Assembly (NCBI RefSeq): GCF_005280275.1
Contig: NZ_CP040021.1
Span: 2,319,001-2,383,000, forward strand
Length of the DNA stretch: 64,000 nucleotides
DNA from: Salinivibrio kushneri
GTDB lineage: Bacteria > Pseudomonadota > Gammaproteobacteria > Enterobacterales > Vibrionaceae
Direction: 5' to 3'
The position numbers and the translations under genes were made by a program. Below the pieces are notes generated by a model. That model searched no databases and was not told the origin of the DNA. It was given only the letters and a program-made list of their open reading frames with translations. Positions 20,822 through 30,033 of this stretch are shown in pieces (within the stretch, counting starts at the first letter, position 1; each line of letters begins with the position of its first letter).

Positions 20822-22393
20822 TCATCCACGGTGTCGAATATCACTCAACCGCACACCGACCAACAAGGCGGTGACAAGATAAAGCGCACCGCCCCCCACA
20901 ATAAGGCCGCCTAACGTTACGCTTCGCGATAGCAAGGACATAGACACCCATTGAGACAACGCAGGCATCACCAGGTACAACCCGCCGATCATCACGCTCA
21001 CCGCCAACACGAGTTTGCTAATAAAGCCGAGGGTCGCCCGCGATAACTGATAAATACCTTGGCGGTGTAATCCTTGATAGAGCAGGCCGGCGTTAATCAA
21101 CGCAGAAAGTGCGGTCGCCATGGCCAGCCCGACATAACTAAACAAGTAAGCAAAAATGGCGTTAAAAACCATGTTACTCACCATGGCAATGACCCCGTAC
21201 TTAACAGGCGTTTTAGTATCTTGGCGGGCGTAGTAGCCAGGCGCAAGGACCTTAATCACCATAAAGTTGACCAAACCACACGCATAGGCCATCAAGGATA
21301 GACTCGCCGCCTCTACGTCGGGGACGCCAAATTCACCTCGCATAAAGAGCACCATCAACATCGGTTTGGCCAGCACGATCAACCCCGCCATCGCTGGGAT
21401 CCCAAGGAGCAACACCATACGCACCCCCCAGTCCATGGTGGCGGAAAATTGCTGAGGCGATTGATCCACATGCTTTTTCGATAACGCAGGGAGAATAACG
21501 GTGGCGATGGCGATGCCAAACAAACCGAGCGGAAACTCAAGCAAGCGATCAGAGTAATACAGCCAACTGATCGATCCTGTCATCAAGAAACTGGCGATAA
21601 AGGTATCGAATAATAGGTTAATTTGGCTCACCGAGACCCCGAAAAGCGCCGGAATCATTAGCTGACGTATTTTCACCACCCCAGGATGACGCCATCCCCA
21701 TTTAGGTTTGACCAACATGCCTTCTTGAGCGAGAAAAGGCAGTTGAAATAAAAGCTGAACCGCCCCCCCAACAAAGACACCAATCGCCAGGCCAATTTCA
21801 GGTTGGGCAAGATGCGGGGAGAGCCCTATCGCCGCCGCGATAATCGCGATATTCAAAAAAACAGGGGTGAAGCTCGATACAGCAAACTTGTTTAGCGTGT
21901 TGAGTATTGCCCCGGATAAAGCCACAAAGGTAATAAACCACAAATAAGGGAAGGTAATTTTGAGCATCAAGCTGGCAAGCTCGAATTTAGCCCCATCAGG
22001 TCGCCCTTCTAACCAATCAACAAACCATCCGGTACCAAACAGCGCCGCTAACACTGGCGAGCCAACTACCCCGAGCAAGGTGACAAGGGTGACCAAGCCA
22101 CCCAAGGTGCCCACCACATTCGCCACCAGCTCACGCGATTGTGCGCGCGTGTCATCTTCTTTGTCGAGCGCTTGATATTCCGTTAATACGGGCACAAACG
22201 CTTGTGAGAAGGCCCCTTCCGCGAACAAACGGCGCAGAAAATTCGGAATTTTGTTGGCGAAAAAGAACACATCGGCGGCCGCTCCTGCCCCCATCAAATT
22301 CGCGATCACCACATCACGAACCAACCCTAAAACACGGGACACCAAAGTCATGGTGCTCACGATGAGCCCAGAGCGTAAAAGTCGCTTACTCAC
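20822..22393 (-). CDS. murJ: Lipid II flippase MurJ
   Basis: MurJ (MviN) flips lipid II across the inner membrane for peptidoglycan synthesis. I choose the GTG at 22393 (SKRLLRSGLIVSTMTL), which has AAGAGG five bases upstream; an ATG nine codons earlier lacks a site. This gives 523 residues with about 14 membrane segments. The family signature FFFANKIPNFLRRLFAEGAF lies near residues 43-62. It is divergent from rpsT. Confidence 0.95.
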   Translation of the reverse strand: MSKRLLRSGLIVSTMTLVSRVLGLVRDVVIANLMGAGAAADVFFFANKIPNFLRRLFAEGAFSQAFVPVLTEYQALDKEDDTRAQSRELVANVVGTLGGLVTLVTLLGVVGSPVLAALFGTGWFVDWLEGRPDGAKFELASLMLKITFPYLWFITFVALSGAILNTLNKFAVSSFTPVFLNIAIIAAAIGLSPHLAQPEIGLAIGVFVGGAVQLLFQLPFLAQEGMLVKPKWGWRHPGVVKIRQLMIPALFGVSVSQINLLFDTFIASFLMTGSISWLYYSDRLLEFPLGLFGIAIATVILPALSKKHVDQSPQQFSATMDWGVRMVLLLGIPAMAGLIVLAKPMLMVLFMRGEFGVPDVEAASLSLMAYACGLVNFMVIKVLAPGYYARQDTKTPVKYGVIAMVSNMVFNAIFAYLFSYVGLAMATALSALINAGLLYQGLHRQGIYQLSRATLGFISKLVLAVSVMIGGLYLVMPALSQWVSMSLLSRSVTLGGLIVGGGALYLVTALLVGVRLSDIRHRG

Positions 22394-22602
22394 GGTTACC
22401 TCTTGAAAACACGTGCCCAATGCGCGTCACTGTCGCGCCTTTATTGTTTCTTTCCGCTGTCGCGCCATCGCTGACATCGATAAGAAATGGAAATATAGGT
22501 GACGTCGGGGCTGAAATGCTGATAGAATCAGCCGCCATATTAACTGTGATAACCCCGCAGCGCCAACACATCGTTGGAGCGGCGGATCTTTGCACAAATG
22601 AA

Positions 22603-22631
22603 TTGACAATAGAGGTAAAAAGAGGCATAGT
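22603..22631 (+). promoter_or_regulatory. Sigma-70 promoter for rpsT
   Basis: TTGACA at 22603-22608 is 17 bases from CATAGT at 22626-22631. The predicted transcript starts near 22638, leaving a leader of about 42 bases before the UUG start. Confidence 0.65.
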
Positions 22632-22679
22632 CCTCCGCCTTGAAATGTCACCGAACAAAAAGATTTGGGAGTTAGACCC

Positions 22680-22940
22680 TTGGCGAATATCAAATCTGCT
22701 AAGAAGCGTGCGATCCAGTCTGAGAAGCGTCGCCAGCACAACGCAAGCCGTCGCTCTATGATGCGCACCTATATGAAGAAAACTGCTTCAGCTATCGCTG
22801 CAGGCGACAAAGAAGCGGCAACCGCTGCTTTTGCACAAGTTCAGCCTATTCTTGATCGTTCAGCCACCAAAGGCCTGATCCACAAGAACAAAGCCGCTCG
22901 TTACAAAGCAGCATTTGCAGCACAAATTAAAGCGCTGTAA
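22680..22940 (+). CDS. rpsT: 30S ribosomal protein S20
   Basis: S20 is a primary 16S rRNA-binding protein. The 86-residue product starts at a TTG codon (22680; [14 protein letters not shown]) with GGGAG nine bases upstream. An in-frame ATG five codons earlier lies inside that leader. E. coli rpsT also uses UUG within an almost identical leader (GGGAGTT), where the weak start is part of autoregulation; that role here is inferred. [11 protein letters not shown] and [12 protein letters not shown] are typical. Confidence 0.96.
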   Translation: MANIKSAKKRAIQSEKRRQHNASRRSMMRTYMKKTASAIAAGDKEAATAAFAQVQPILDRSATKGLIHKNKAARYKAAFAAQIKAL

Positions 22941-22962
22941 TCTTGCTCTTTGCAAAGAGATA

Positions 22963-22990
22963 AAAAAAACCGGCCTCGGCCGGTTTTTTT
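22963..22990. terminator. Bidirectional terminator between rpsT and hlyU
   Basis: AAACCGGC/GCCGGTTT with a four-base loop is flanked by an A run and a T run. It can stop rpsT (+) and hlyU (-). Confidence 0.88.
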
Positions 22991-22995
22991 ATGGC

Positions 22996-23313
22996 TTAAG
23001 GATTGGGTGAATCCACGGTTTCCTTACAATACAGATCATGTAGTAACTGGATAACCGCCTCGACTTCATCACTTTTTAGCGAGTAATACACGGTTTGCGC
23101 TTCTTTACGCGTGGCCACCAGGCCATCTTTGCGAAGCCAAGCAAGGTGTTGAGACAGCGCCGACTGGCTTAGAGGCACGCGATCCACGAGCTGCCCCACC
23201 GACAACTCTCCTTGCAATAAATAACACAGAATGAATAGGCGTTTCTCGTTAGCCATGGCCTTGAGCAAGTTTACCGCCTTCGGCCCATTCTGCTGCATAC
23301 GGGCTAAATCCAT
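22996..23313 (-). CDS. hlyU: ArsR-family transcriptional regulator HlyU
   Basis: HlyU is a winged-helix regulator that in Vibrio species relieves H-NS silencing of haemolysin and RTX toxin genes. The 105-residue protein contains the characteristic KAMANEKRLFILCYLL and LSQSALSQHLAWLRKDGLV (recognition helix near residues 49-67), followed by TRKEAQTVYYSL. These match Vibrio HlyU closely. GGAAG precedes the ATG. No toxin gene is in the window, so its local target is unknown. Confidence 0.88.
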   Translation of the reverse strand: MDLARMQQNGPKAVNLLKAMANEKRLFILCYLLQGELSVGQLVDRVPLSQSALSQHLAWLRKDGLVATRKEAQTVYYSLKSDEVEAVIQLLHDLYCKETVDSPNP

Positions 23314-23379
23314 TCAACTTCCATCATTGATTAATACTCATTGCCGTGAGTCTAGCACGATCTTTATGTCAGCTTGTAA

Positions 23380-24273
23380 CTAAACAAATAAGCGACTGTA
23401 ATCTGCCTCACAAATCCGCTTGACCGCTGGGTGCTGGATCATCCGCTCAGCGAATATCACATAGTATTCTTCTTTAACCGCGCTCAGCTCAACAATTTGC
23501 ACTGCCTGTCCCAACCGGGTCACTTCTTCAGCATACGTGGTGGGCGCAATGAATAGTGCCTGATGACTAATGCCAAAAGCTTTCATCAGTGCAGAGTCAT
23601 CAAACTCACCCAGTATATTGGGTACTATCCCTTGTTGATCAAACCATTGGGTGAGTTTTCGCCCCATGGCGGTAGCTTTACTCGGCATCAATATCTTTTG
23701 CGTAGCCAGACGGATAGGTAACGGCACATCGGGGGGCTCAGCAGGATTAGAGGAATACAAACTCATGCTACTCTCACCAAGCTTGACGCTAAATAACCCG
23801 GCCTGTTGCGTCGAGTCGACCGGACAGTCGGACAGGATCATATCCAATTTATGCTGAGAGAGCTGTTCGAGTAGCATCTCGTGCGTCGATTCAAAACAAC
23901 GTAGGTGGATAGCATTATCGTTCGGGATAGCGTGAAGCAAGATTTGACTTATTAGACGCTTAGATAAAGCATCGGCCACGCCTACATCAAATAAGATGTT
24001 TTCTTGTTGGCTATAGTTAACAATATCTAGCATCTCATAACTCAAGCCAAACATACGGTCCGCATATTGAAACACGAGTTGGCCCAGCTCAGTGGGCTCG
24101 ACATAACGGCCATTGCGTTTAGTCAGCTTGCCATTTAAGCGCTGTTCCAACGCTCGGATTTGCCCTGTCACGGTTTGTGGTGTTAAACAAAGTTTGTCCG
24201 CCCCTTGGGTGATCGAACCTTGCTTGCAGACCATCCAGAAATAATAGAGGTGATTGTAGTTTAGGTGAGCCAT
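23380..24273 (-). CDS. nhaR: LysR-family activator NhaR
   Basis: NhaR activates nhaA in response to Na+. The 297-residue LysR protein begins [15 protein letters not shown] and has the [19 protein letters not shown] near residues 31-46, then [15 protein letters not shown] typical of NhaR. It follows nhaA and a small gene but is separated from them by a very strong terminator, so it probably has its own promoter. The Shine-Dalgarno is poor. Confidence 0.93.
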   Translation of the reverse strand: MAHLNYNHLYYFWMVCKQGSITQGADKLCLTPQTVTGQIRALEQRLNGKLTKRNGRYVEPTELGQLVFQYADRMFGLSYEMLDIVNYSQQENILFDVGVADALSKRLISQILLHAIPNDNAIHLRCFESTHEMLLEQLSQHKLDMILSDCPVDSTQQAGLFSVKLGESSMSLYSSNPAEPPDVPLPIRLATQKILMPSKATAMGRKLTQWFDQQGIVPNILGEFDDSALMKAFGISHQALFIAPTTYAEEVTRLGQAVQIVELSAVKEEYYVIFAERMIQHPAVKRICEADYSRLFV

Positions 24274-24282
24274 GCTGATTGA

Positions 24283-24324
24283 TAAAAAAACGCCAGAGGG
24301 GCAGCTTACGCTGCCCCTCTGGCG
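24283..24324 (-). terminator. Strong terminator after the nhaA-small gene pair
   Basis: A perfect 14-base-pair stem (CGCCAGAGGGGCAG and its complement) with a six-base loop is followed by seven T on the minus strand. It lies between the small exported-protein gene and nhaR. Confidence 0.92.
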
Positions 24325-24345
24325 CCTTCAAGCTTCACGCTCGTT

Positions 24346-24621
24346 TTAGTCTTTTACATCGTCTTTATCAAGCGGCTTTCTCACCCGCTCTCCGGCACGA
24401 TGCTCCAATGCACGCTCTGAAAAGCTCGACCCATTTTCGCTTTGGTCTTTGTCATTCAATGAGGCCGTCATTGCTTTTCCATCTGCCACGCCCGCTAGGT
24501 AGGCTTGGCACACGTCGCTGTTATCTTTTTCTCCGTGGCAGTACATCTCTTGGTTCGCCGCCATGGCAGCGCCAGAGACGGCAACCAGGCTAGTAATCAA
24601 TGCTAGTGTCGCCTTCTTCAT
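24346..24621 (-). CDS. Small exported protein of unknown function
   Basis: I do not recognise this gene by name. The ATG at 24621 has AAGGAG seven bases upstream and opens a 91-residue protein with a clear signal peptide ([21 protein letters not shown], cleavage near residue 21-22). The mature part has two cysteines (Cys28, Cys38), probably a disulfide, in [20 protein letters not shown], then a charged polar tail. CxxYLxG resembles a motif of Rap1a/Tai-type periplasmic proteins, but that is a weak link. It overlaps the nhaA 3' end by 32 bases and must be co-transcribed with it. Confidence 0.75.
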   Translation of the reverse strand: MKKATLALITSLVAVSGAAMAANQEMYCHGEKDNSDVCQAYLAGVADGKAMTASLNDKDQSENGSSFSERALEHRAGERVRKPLDKDDVKD

Positions 24622-25795
24622 ACTCGTCTCCTTGTTCATCAGCAAGCGCGCTGGCTGGGGGCAATGCAAAGTGCAAGACCGCATAACCAATCACCGCGGC
24701 CAAGGTTGATCCTATCAAGATCCCCAGACGAGAGAGTGTGACGAACTCGCCATTCACACCGACAAAGGCCAGTGACGAGATAAAAATCGACATGGTAAAG
24801 CCAATACCACAAAGCACTGACACCGCGAAGATATGGGTAAAATTCACACGTGCTGGTAATTTAGCAATGCCAAGCTTCACCGCTGCCCAGCTAAAGCTAA
24901 AGATCCCCAAAGGCTTACCAATCAGCAGACCCAATGCAATACCTAACGGCAACATTTCAGTTAAGTTGGACAAAGAGACGCCATCCAAAGACACCCCGGC
25001 ATTGGCAAAGGCGAAGATAGGCAGGATCAAATACGACACATAAGGATGCAGGGCGTGCTCCATTTTTTTCAACGGTGATGGGTCATCATCCGTTTTCCCC
25101 TTAAGTGGGATAGCAAAACCAAGCACCACACCGGCAAGGGTCGCGTGAACACCTGACTGTAGAACACTGAACCACAGCAGCAAGCCGACCACCACATAGG
25201 CAGTGATACTGGTGACTTTGCGCATATTCATCGCCACCAAGACCAAGGTAGCCGCAAATGCGCCCGCTAAAGCAACCACAGACAAATCACTGCTGTAGAA
25301 CAGTGCAATGATCACTATTACGCCAAGATCGTCAATAATCGCTAACGCGAGCAAGAAGACCTTTAACGCCAAAGGGACACGATTACCCAGCAATGCTAAG
25401 ACGCCGAGGGCAAAGGCAATATCGGTCGCAGCCGGGATCGCCCATCCCGATACCGCGAGTGGATCGCCCCAGTTAAAGGCGAGGTAAACCAATGCGGGTG
25501 CGAGCATACCCCCAATGGCGGCGACCGCCGGGAAGGTCGCTTTATCTTTCGAGTTTAAGGCACCTTGCACCAACTCACGCTTCACTTCCAAACCAATCAG
25601 CAGGAAAAAAATCACCATCAAGCCGTCGTTGATCCAATGACCAACCGATAAACCGGCTATATAGGTATGAAGGGTGCTGTCATATAAAGGCTGTAGATCC
25701 GAGTTCGCTACGAACATCGCCAATACCGCCGCAATAATCAGCACAATACCTCCTGCGGATTCCATTTTCAGAAACTGACGAATGACATCAGTCAT
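24590..25795 (-). CDS. nhaA: Na+/H+ antiporter NhaA
   Basis: NhaA exchanges internal Na+ for two external H+ and maintains sodium and pH homeostasis in the inner membrane. The 401-residue protein has about 12 membrane segments; the ion-binding pair Asp155-Asp156 is in [10 protein letters not shown] and Asp125 in ATDIAFALG. The C-terminus carries an acidic extension ([16 protein letters not shown]) encoded by the same DNA as the ribosome site and start of the next gene. A LysR-type box and a terminator-like hairpin lie in its leader region. Confidence 0.96.
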   Translation of the reverse strand: MTDVIRQFLKMESAGGIVLIIAAVLAMFVANSDLQPLYDSTLHTYIAGLSVGHWINDGLMVIFFLLIGLEVKRELVQGALNSKDKATFPAVAAIGGMLAPALVYLAFNWGDPLAVSGWAIPAATDIAFALGVLALLGNRVPLALKVFLLALAIIDDLGVIVIIALFYSSDLSVVALAGAFAATLVLVAMNMRKVTSITAYVVVGLLLWFSVLQSGVHATLAGVVLGFAIPLKGKTDDDPSPLKKMEHALHPYVSYLILPIFAFANAGVSLDGVSLSNLTEMLPLGIALGLLIGKPLGIFSFSWAAVKLGIAKLPARVNFTHIFAVSVLCGIGFTMSIFISSLAFVGVNGEFVTLSRLGILIGSTLAAVIGYAVLHFALPPASALADEQGDEYEEGDTSIDY

Positions 25796-25813
25796 TTAAG
25801 CACTCCATACAAA

Positions 25814-25853
25814 AAAAGTGGATTTCCGTAGTCTAGTCAGCCAGACCACTTTT
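25814..25853 (-). promoter_or_regulatory. Terminator-like hairpin in the nhaA leader
   Basis: On the minus strand AAAAGTGG pairs with CCACTTTT across a 24-base loop (which holds its own small GTCT/AGAC stem) and is followed by further T. It ends just before the nhaA Shine-Dalgarno, so it could attenuate nhaA or shape access to the start. Confidence 0.35.
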
Positions 25854-25872
25854 AGAAAAATCGTTTGTTCTG

Positions 25873-25896
25873 ATAGTAAACATCGGGAAAACCGAT
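25873..25896 (-). promoter_or_regulatory. Putative NhaR (LysR-type) box and -10 of nhaA
   Basis: ATCGG-N5-CCGAT at 25882-25896 fits the LysR T-N11-A rule (T25883, A25895). A TACTAT -10 box (25878-25873 on the minus strand) follows within a few bases. NhaR is encoded next to nhaA. The rest of the 420-base interval up to nptA contains the Pho sites listed separately. Confidence 0.4.
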
Positions 25897-26124
25897 ATGA
25901 AAACTAACTTACTATTGATTTATTCGCAGTCTAATCTTTTTTTACCTTGTTAACCGCCCTGCTTCTAGCATAGTGCCATCGAGCGCGCGCCTGTTACATT
26001 TTTTTACGCGGATTTTTTTACGGCACCGAACGGGCACAAATAATACTTAAAATCAGCAAGCTAACTGACGCGAATTCCACTGATAACCTCGTCCAGATCG
26101 GATTTTCAAACCACTGCAGTATTT

Positions 26125-26158
26125 GTGTCATATTTCTGAAATATTACCTTCTTACTAT
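26125..26158 (+). promoter_or_regulatory. Pho-box promoter of nptA
   Basis: GTGTCATATTTCTGAAAT (26125-26142) matches the PhoB consensus CTGTCATAWAWCTGTCAY at most positions and is followed 10 bases later by TACTAT (26153-26158). PhoB-dependent promoters have a Pho box 10 bases before the -10 in place of a -35. Confidence 0.55.
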
Positions 26159-26174
26159 CGCCGCAGATTTTTGC

Positions 26175-26204
26175 TTTGACACTAAACTGACATCGAACTG
26201 TCAC
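26175..26204 (+). promoter_or_regulatory. Second PhoB-type direct-repeat run next to the nptA start
   Basis: TTGACA (26176), CTGACA (26187) and CTGTCA (26198) repeat at exact 11-base steps with AT-rich gaps, the geometry of PhoB half-sites. The last 18 bases, CTGACATCGAACTGTCAC, are close to the consensus. They touch the Shine-Dalgarno, so they lie in the transcribed leader if the upstream promoter is used. Confidence 0.5.
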
Positions 26205-26215
26205 GGAGATATCTT

Positions 26216-27364
26216 ATGACTCCCCATGCTACAGCGGTAGAGGCAACCCAGAGCTCCTCAAATTGGTTCCGTTGGACCAAGCTTGCCGTCATGCTTTACC
26301 TCCTACTGGTGGCCGTTGCCATGGTAGGAAGCGGCTTTAAATGGGCCGTCGGCGACGAAGCTAAGACGCTCTTTGCGTTTGCCTCTCATCCCGTAGCTGG
26401 CTTAATGATTGGTATTGTTGCTACCGCATTGATCCAATCGTCAAGTACAGTCACCTCAATTATAGTTGGCTTAGTCGCGGGTGGCCTCCCCGTTGAAGCG
26501 GCCATTCCGATGGTCATGGGGGCGAACGTAGGCACCTCGGTCACCAACACCATCGTCAGCCTTGGTCATGCCCGCTGTAAGGTGGAGTTCAGTCGCGCAT
26601 TTAGCTGCGCCACCGTTCATGATTTCTTCAACCTGTTCGCCGTGGCTATCTTCCTGCCATTAGAGATGGCGTTCGGTTTGCTGAACAAGATTTCCGAGTG
26701 GTTGGTTTCACCGCTGACGCAAGCCAGTGACATGAGCATTAAAGGGTTGAACTTTGTTAAGCCGCTGACAAAACCCGTGGTTAACGCGGTGCAATCACCG
26801 CTTGAAGCCGCCCTGCCTGGTAACATTGGTGGCGCTATCATGATTGTCATGGGGATTGCTGCCATCGTGATTGCGATTACCATCATGGGCAAAGTGATGA
26901 AAAAGCTGATGGTCGGTCGTGCCAAAGACATGCTGAAAAACGCGATTGGTCGTGGTCCACTGCACGGTATTTTCTCAGGCTCTGTGGTCACTGTTCTGGT
27001 GCAGTCTTCATCGACAACCACCAGCTTAATGGTGCCGCTGGTCGGCTCAGGGGTGCTGAAAGTCCGTGACATCTACCCATTCACCTTAGGCGCCAACATT
27101 GGGACTTGTATTACCGCCCTACTCGCCGCCACGGCGGTTACCGGTGAGTTCGCGGTCTTTGCCCTCCAAATCGCGTTAGTGCACTTAAGCTTCAACATCT
27201 TGGCGACGGCACTTATCTTCGGTATTCCGTTCTTGCGTGAATTGCCGCTCAAAGGGGCCGACTGGTTAGGCCAATTAGCAGCCAAATCAAAAGCGGCGGT
27301 ACTGGCTTACATCAGCCTCGTCTTTGTGATTGTGCCAGGAAGCATTGTGCTGTTGTCACAGTGA
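26216..27364 (+). CDS. nptA: Na+/phosphate cotransporter NptA
   Basis: NptA imports phosphate with Na+ across the inner membrane. The 382-residue protein has the two inverted repeats of the NptA/SLC34 family, each with a QSSS motif: ALIQSSSTVTSI (Gln74) and VLVQSSSTTTSL (Gln263). About eight membrane segments are visible. GGAGA precedes the ATG. The Pho-box-like sites upstream suggest induction by phosphate starvation, an inference from sequence. It is divergent from nhaA, another sodium-coupled transporter. Confidence 0.93.
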   Translation: MTPHATAVEATQSSSNWFRWTKLAVMLYLLLVAVAMVGSGFKWAVGDEAKTLFAFASHPVAGLMIGIVATALIQSSSTVTSIIVGLVAGGLPVEAAIPMVMGANVGTSVTNTIVSLGHARCKVEFSRAFSCATVHDFFNLFAVAIFLPLEMAFGLLNKISEWLVSPLTQASDMSIKGLNFVKPLTKPVVNAVQSPLEAALPGNIGGAIMIVMGIAAIVIAITIMGKVMKKLMVGRAKDMLKNAIGRGPLHGIFSGSVVTVLVQSSSTTTSLMVPLVGSGVLKVRDIYPFTLGANIGTCITALLAATAVTGEFAVFALQIALVHLSFNILATALIFGIPFLRELPLKGADWLGQLAAKSKAAVLAYISLVFVIVPGSIVLLSQ

Positions 27365-27388
27365 TGGGTTGACCTCCCGCCCAAGCAC

Positions 27389-27420
27389 AAAAAAACCACC
27401 GCCCGTGCGGTGGTTTTTTA
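27389..27420. terminator. Bidirectional terminator between nptA and thyA
   Basis: AAAAAACCACCGC/GCGGTGGTTTTTT with a three-base loop can serve nptA (+) and thyA (-). Confidence 0.9.
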
Positions 27421-27485
27421 TTGGAGATAAAACGTTAGCCAGATAAAGATGTCGCGATATAACGCGTGAATCCGATAAAAGGTGG

Positions 27486-28325
27486 CTAAATGGCGATCGG
27501 TGCTTTAATCGTTGGGTGCGGCTCGTACCCTTCAATCTCAAAATCATCAATTTGATAATCGAAAATAGACGCCGGTTTACGCTTGATCACCAAGCGAGGC
27601 AGCGCACGTGGTTCACGTTTAAGTTGCTCGTAAACAATCTCGTCGGTTAAATGGTTGTGATAAAGATGCACGTCACCAAAGGTATGGACAAAATCACCCA
27701 CCGCTAAATCGCATTGTTGCGCAATCATGTGAGTGAAAAGCGCATAGCTGGCAATGTTAAACGGCACTCCCAAGAAGTAATCGGCGCTGCGCTGATATAA
27801 CTGGCAGGAAAGCTTGCCATCGGCCACATAGAACTGGAACAAACAATGACAAGGCGCTAAGGCCATCTTGCCTTGTTCGGCGTTCTCAGTTGGGCTTATC
27901 GACTCATCAGGCAAGTCAGCAGGGTTCCAAGCGGTAATGATATGACGACGTGAATGAGGTTTCGTTTTAATTTGCTCGATCAGTTGTTCGATTTGATCCA
28001 CGGTCGAGCCATCAGGACACGCCCAAGACCGCCACTGCGCACCATACACAGGCCCCAGATCACCGCTTTCGGTTGCCCACTCATCCCAGATACGCACTTT
28101 ATTATCTTGCAAATACTGCACGTTAGTATCGCCGTTAAGAAACCATAAAAGCTCATGGATAATGGCGCGCGTGTAGAGTTTCTTGGTAGTCAGTAGCGGA
28201 AAACCAGCAGCAAGATCAAAGCGCAACTGGCGACCAAACACAGACCGTGTTCCCACGCCAGTGCGATCCCCTCTATCCGTCCCATTATCGAGAATATCCT
28301 GCATCAAAGCCTGATACTGCTTCAT
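27486..28325 (-). CDS. thyA: Thymidylate synthase
   Basis: ThyA methylates dUMP to dTMP using methylene-tetrahydrofolate. The start at 28325 ([10 protein letters not shown]) has AGGA upstream and gives 279 residues; an ATG ten codons earlier is not supported by homologues. The catalytic Cys159 is in [10 protein letters not shown], and [17 protein letters not shown] is the folate/dUMP site. It follows lgt, the order common in gammaproteobacteria. Confidence 0.97.
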   Translation of the reverse strand: MKQYQALMQDILDNGTDRGDRTGVGTRSVFGRQLRFDLAAGFPLLTTKKLYTRAIIHELLWFLNGDTNVQYLQDNKVRIWDEWATESGDLGPVYGAQWRSWACPDGSTVDQIEQLIEQIKTKPHSRRHIITAWNPADLPDESISPTENAEQGKMALAPCHCLFQFYVADGKLSCQLYQRSADYFLGVPFNIASYALFTHMIAQQCDLAVGDFVHTFGDVHLYHNHLTDEIVYEQLKREPRALPRLVIKRKPASIFDYQIDDFEIEGYEPHPTIKAPIAI

Positions 28326-28350
28326 AGTGTTTCCTATCATTGGCCAAACG

Positions 28351-28378
28351 AACAAAAGGCACCGCTGAGGTGCCTTGG
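28351..28378 (-). terminator. Weak terminator-like hairpin between lgt and thyA
   Basis: GGCACC/GGTGCC with a five-base loop is followed by TTTTGTT on the minus strand. It may only partly separate thyA from lgt. Confidence 0.45.
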
Positions 28379-28413
28379 TGGTTCACTTACTATAACCGAT
28401 TCGCGCTATTCGG

Positions 28414-29211
28414 TCACTTGGCGGGTTGGCGACGGTACGCCCATCCGATCATCACGGCGCCCGCAATAATCATGGGTAATGACAACAGTTGCCCCATGCT
28501 GAAAATGCCGGCAAACAAGCCTAGGTGCGCATCAGGCTCACGGAAATACTCCACAATAAAGCGGAACGTCCCGTAGCCTGTCAAGAAAAGCCCTGATACT
28601 GCGCCCATCGGGCGCGGCTTTTTGATATAGAGGTTGAGAATGATAAACAGGGCGACACCTTCTAGCGCAAACTCATAAAGCTGTGAGGGGTGCCGCGGCC
28701 AAGGGCCACCACTTGGGAATACCATCGCCCACGGGACATCGGTCACCCGCCCCCAAAGTTCACCATTGATAAAATTCCCTAGGCGACCTGCGCCCAGTCC
28801 AAAGGGTACCAGCGGCGCGATAAAGTCGGCGACGGTAAAAAAGTGACGCTGCGTTTTACGCGCGTACCACACCATGGCGGTGATCACACCCAGCAAGCCC
28901 CCGTGGAAGGACATGCCACCTGTCCACACTTTGAATAAAAACAGCGGATCGGCAACAAAGGCATCAAATTGATAAAATAGGACGTAGCCAATGCGTCCCC
29001 CGAGCACGACCCCCAAAAAGCCAGCAAAAAGGAGATCGCTGACTTCTTCTTTGCTCCAACCGCTATTCGGTTTGGCCGCACGATGATTCGCCAGCCATAA
29101 GGCGAACACAAAGCCCAGTAAATACATTAAGCCGTACCAACGCACGGCTACCGGACCAAGTTCAAATAAGATGGGGTCGATTGACGGAAAGGTAATGTAG
29201 CCTTCGGCCAT
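28414..29211 (-). CDS. lgt: Phosphatidylglycerol-prolipoprotein diacylglyceryl transferase
   Basis: Lgt attaches diacylglycerol to the lipobox cysteine of prolipoproteins in the inner membrane, the step before LspA. The 265-residue protein has about seven membrane segments, the HGG motif in MSFHGGLLG and the family signature [19 protein letters not shown] precedes the ATG. A 12-base gap separates it from the upstream TSUP permease gene, so the two are co-transcribed. Confidence 0.96.
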   Translation of the reverse strand: MAEGYITFPSIDPILFELGPVAVRWYGLMYLLGFVFALWLANHRAAKPNSGWSKEEVSDLLFAGFLGVVLGGRIGYVLFYQFDAFVADPLFLFKVWTGGMSFHGGLLGVITAMVWYARKTQRHFFTVADFIAPLVPFGLGAGRLGNFINGELWGRVTDVPWAMVFPSGGPWPRHPSQLYEFALEGVALFIILNLYIKKPRPMGAVSGLFLTGYGTFRFIVEYFREPDAHLGLFAGIFSMGQLLSLPMIIAGAVMIGWAYRRQPAK

Positions 29212-29223
29212 GAATGGGATCCT

Positions 29224-30033
29224 TTATTTCAACAACATGCTGACGCCGACGATAACAAGAAAGACGGCAAAAATACGTTTTATTTGCGCTGTGGGTAGCC
29301 TCACCGCCAGTTGGGCACCGACCCGTGTCATCCACACCGACGTTGACACGACGCCGAGCAACGCAGGCAAATACAAATATCCGACACTGAGCGCGGGCAA
29401 GGGTTCCGTTTGACGCCAGCCCAACCACACAAAACTTACCATGCCACCCAGCGCCAACACCGCGCCCCCCGCCGAGGCACTGCCAATGGCTTGGTGCATA
29501 CTGACGCCGCGCCAATGCAGGTATGGGACGGTAAAAGAGCCGCCCCCAATGCCCGCTAAGCTCGAGAGTGTCCCGATCAGTGTGCCCGCAAAGGACAGTC
29601 GCAGCCAATGCGGTAAAGGGCGCGCGCGATAGGGACGCCGATTGAGCGACATTTGTAGTGCCATGGCAAGCACTATCACGCCAAACAGGCGAGGCAACCA
29701 GTCGTGAGGTAGCCGATCCGCCAGCCCAGCCCCCAAGATGCCGCCCAGCATCATACCAGGGACGAGCGCTTTAACCGCCTCAAGGTGAACATTTCCCAAA
29801 CGAAAATGGCGCCAAGCAGAGGCGCTTGACGTCAGTACAATGGTGGCAAGTGAGGTGGCGAGCGCGATAGGCATCACCACAGTGGGCGCAATACCAAACA
29901 CGGGAAGCAAGAAGGTAAGAGCGGGCACCACGACTAAGCCCCCACCAATGCCCAGCAGGCCAGATAAAGTCCCTACACAGGCCCCCAGCAGCATACACAC
30001 CACAAACAGCAGCACGGTTAAGCTGGTGATCAT
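29224..30033 (-). CDS. TSUP (TauE/SafE) family membrane permease
   Basis: This is a member of the TauE/SafE family, whose characterised members export sulfite, sulfoacetate or similar anions. The 269-residue protein has about eight membrane segments in two related halves, each with the family signature: GLLGIGGGLVVVPAL near residue 25 and SLAGIGGGSFTVPYL near 158. Its substrate cannot be told from sequence. Its start overlaps the ptsP stop by four bases (ATGA-type), placing it in the rppH-ptsP-lgt operon. Confidence 0.88.
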   Translation of the reverse strand: MITSLTVLLFVVCMLLGACVGTLSGLLGIGGGLVVVPALTFLLPVFGIAPTVVMPIALATSLATIVLTSSASAWRHFRLGNVHLEAVKALVPGMMLGGILGAGLADRLPHDWLPRLFGVIVLAMALQMSLNRRPYRARPLPHWLRLSFAGTLIGTLSSLAGIGGGSFTVPYLHWRGVSMHQAIGSASAGGAVLALGGMVSFVWLGWRQTEPLPALSVGYLYLPALLGVVSTSVWMTRVGAQLAVRLPTAQIKRIFAVFLVIVGVSMLLK

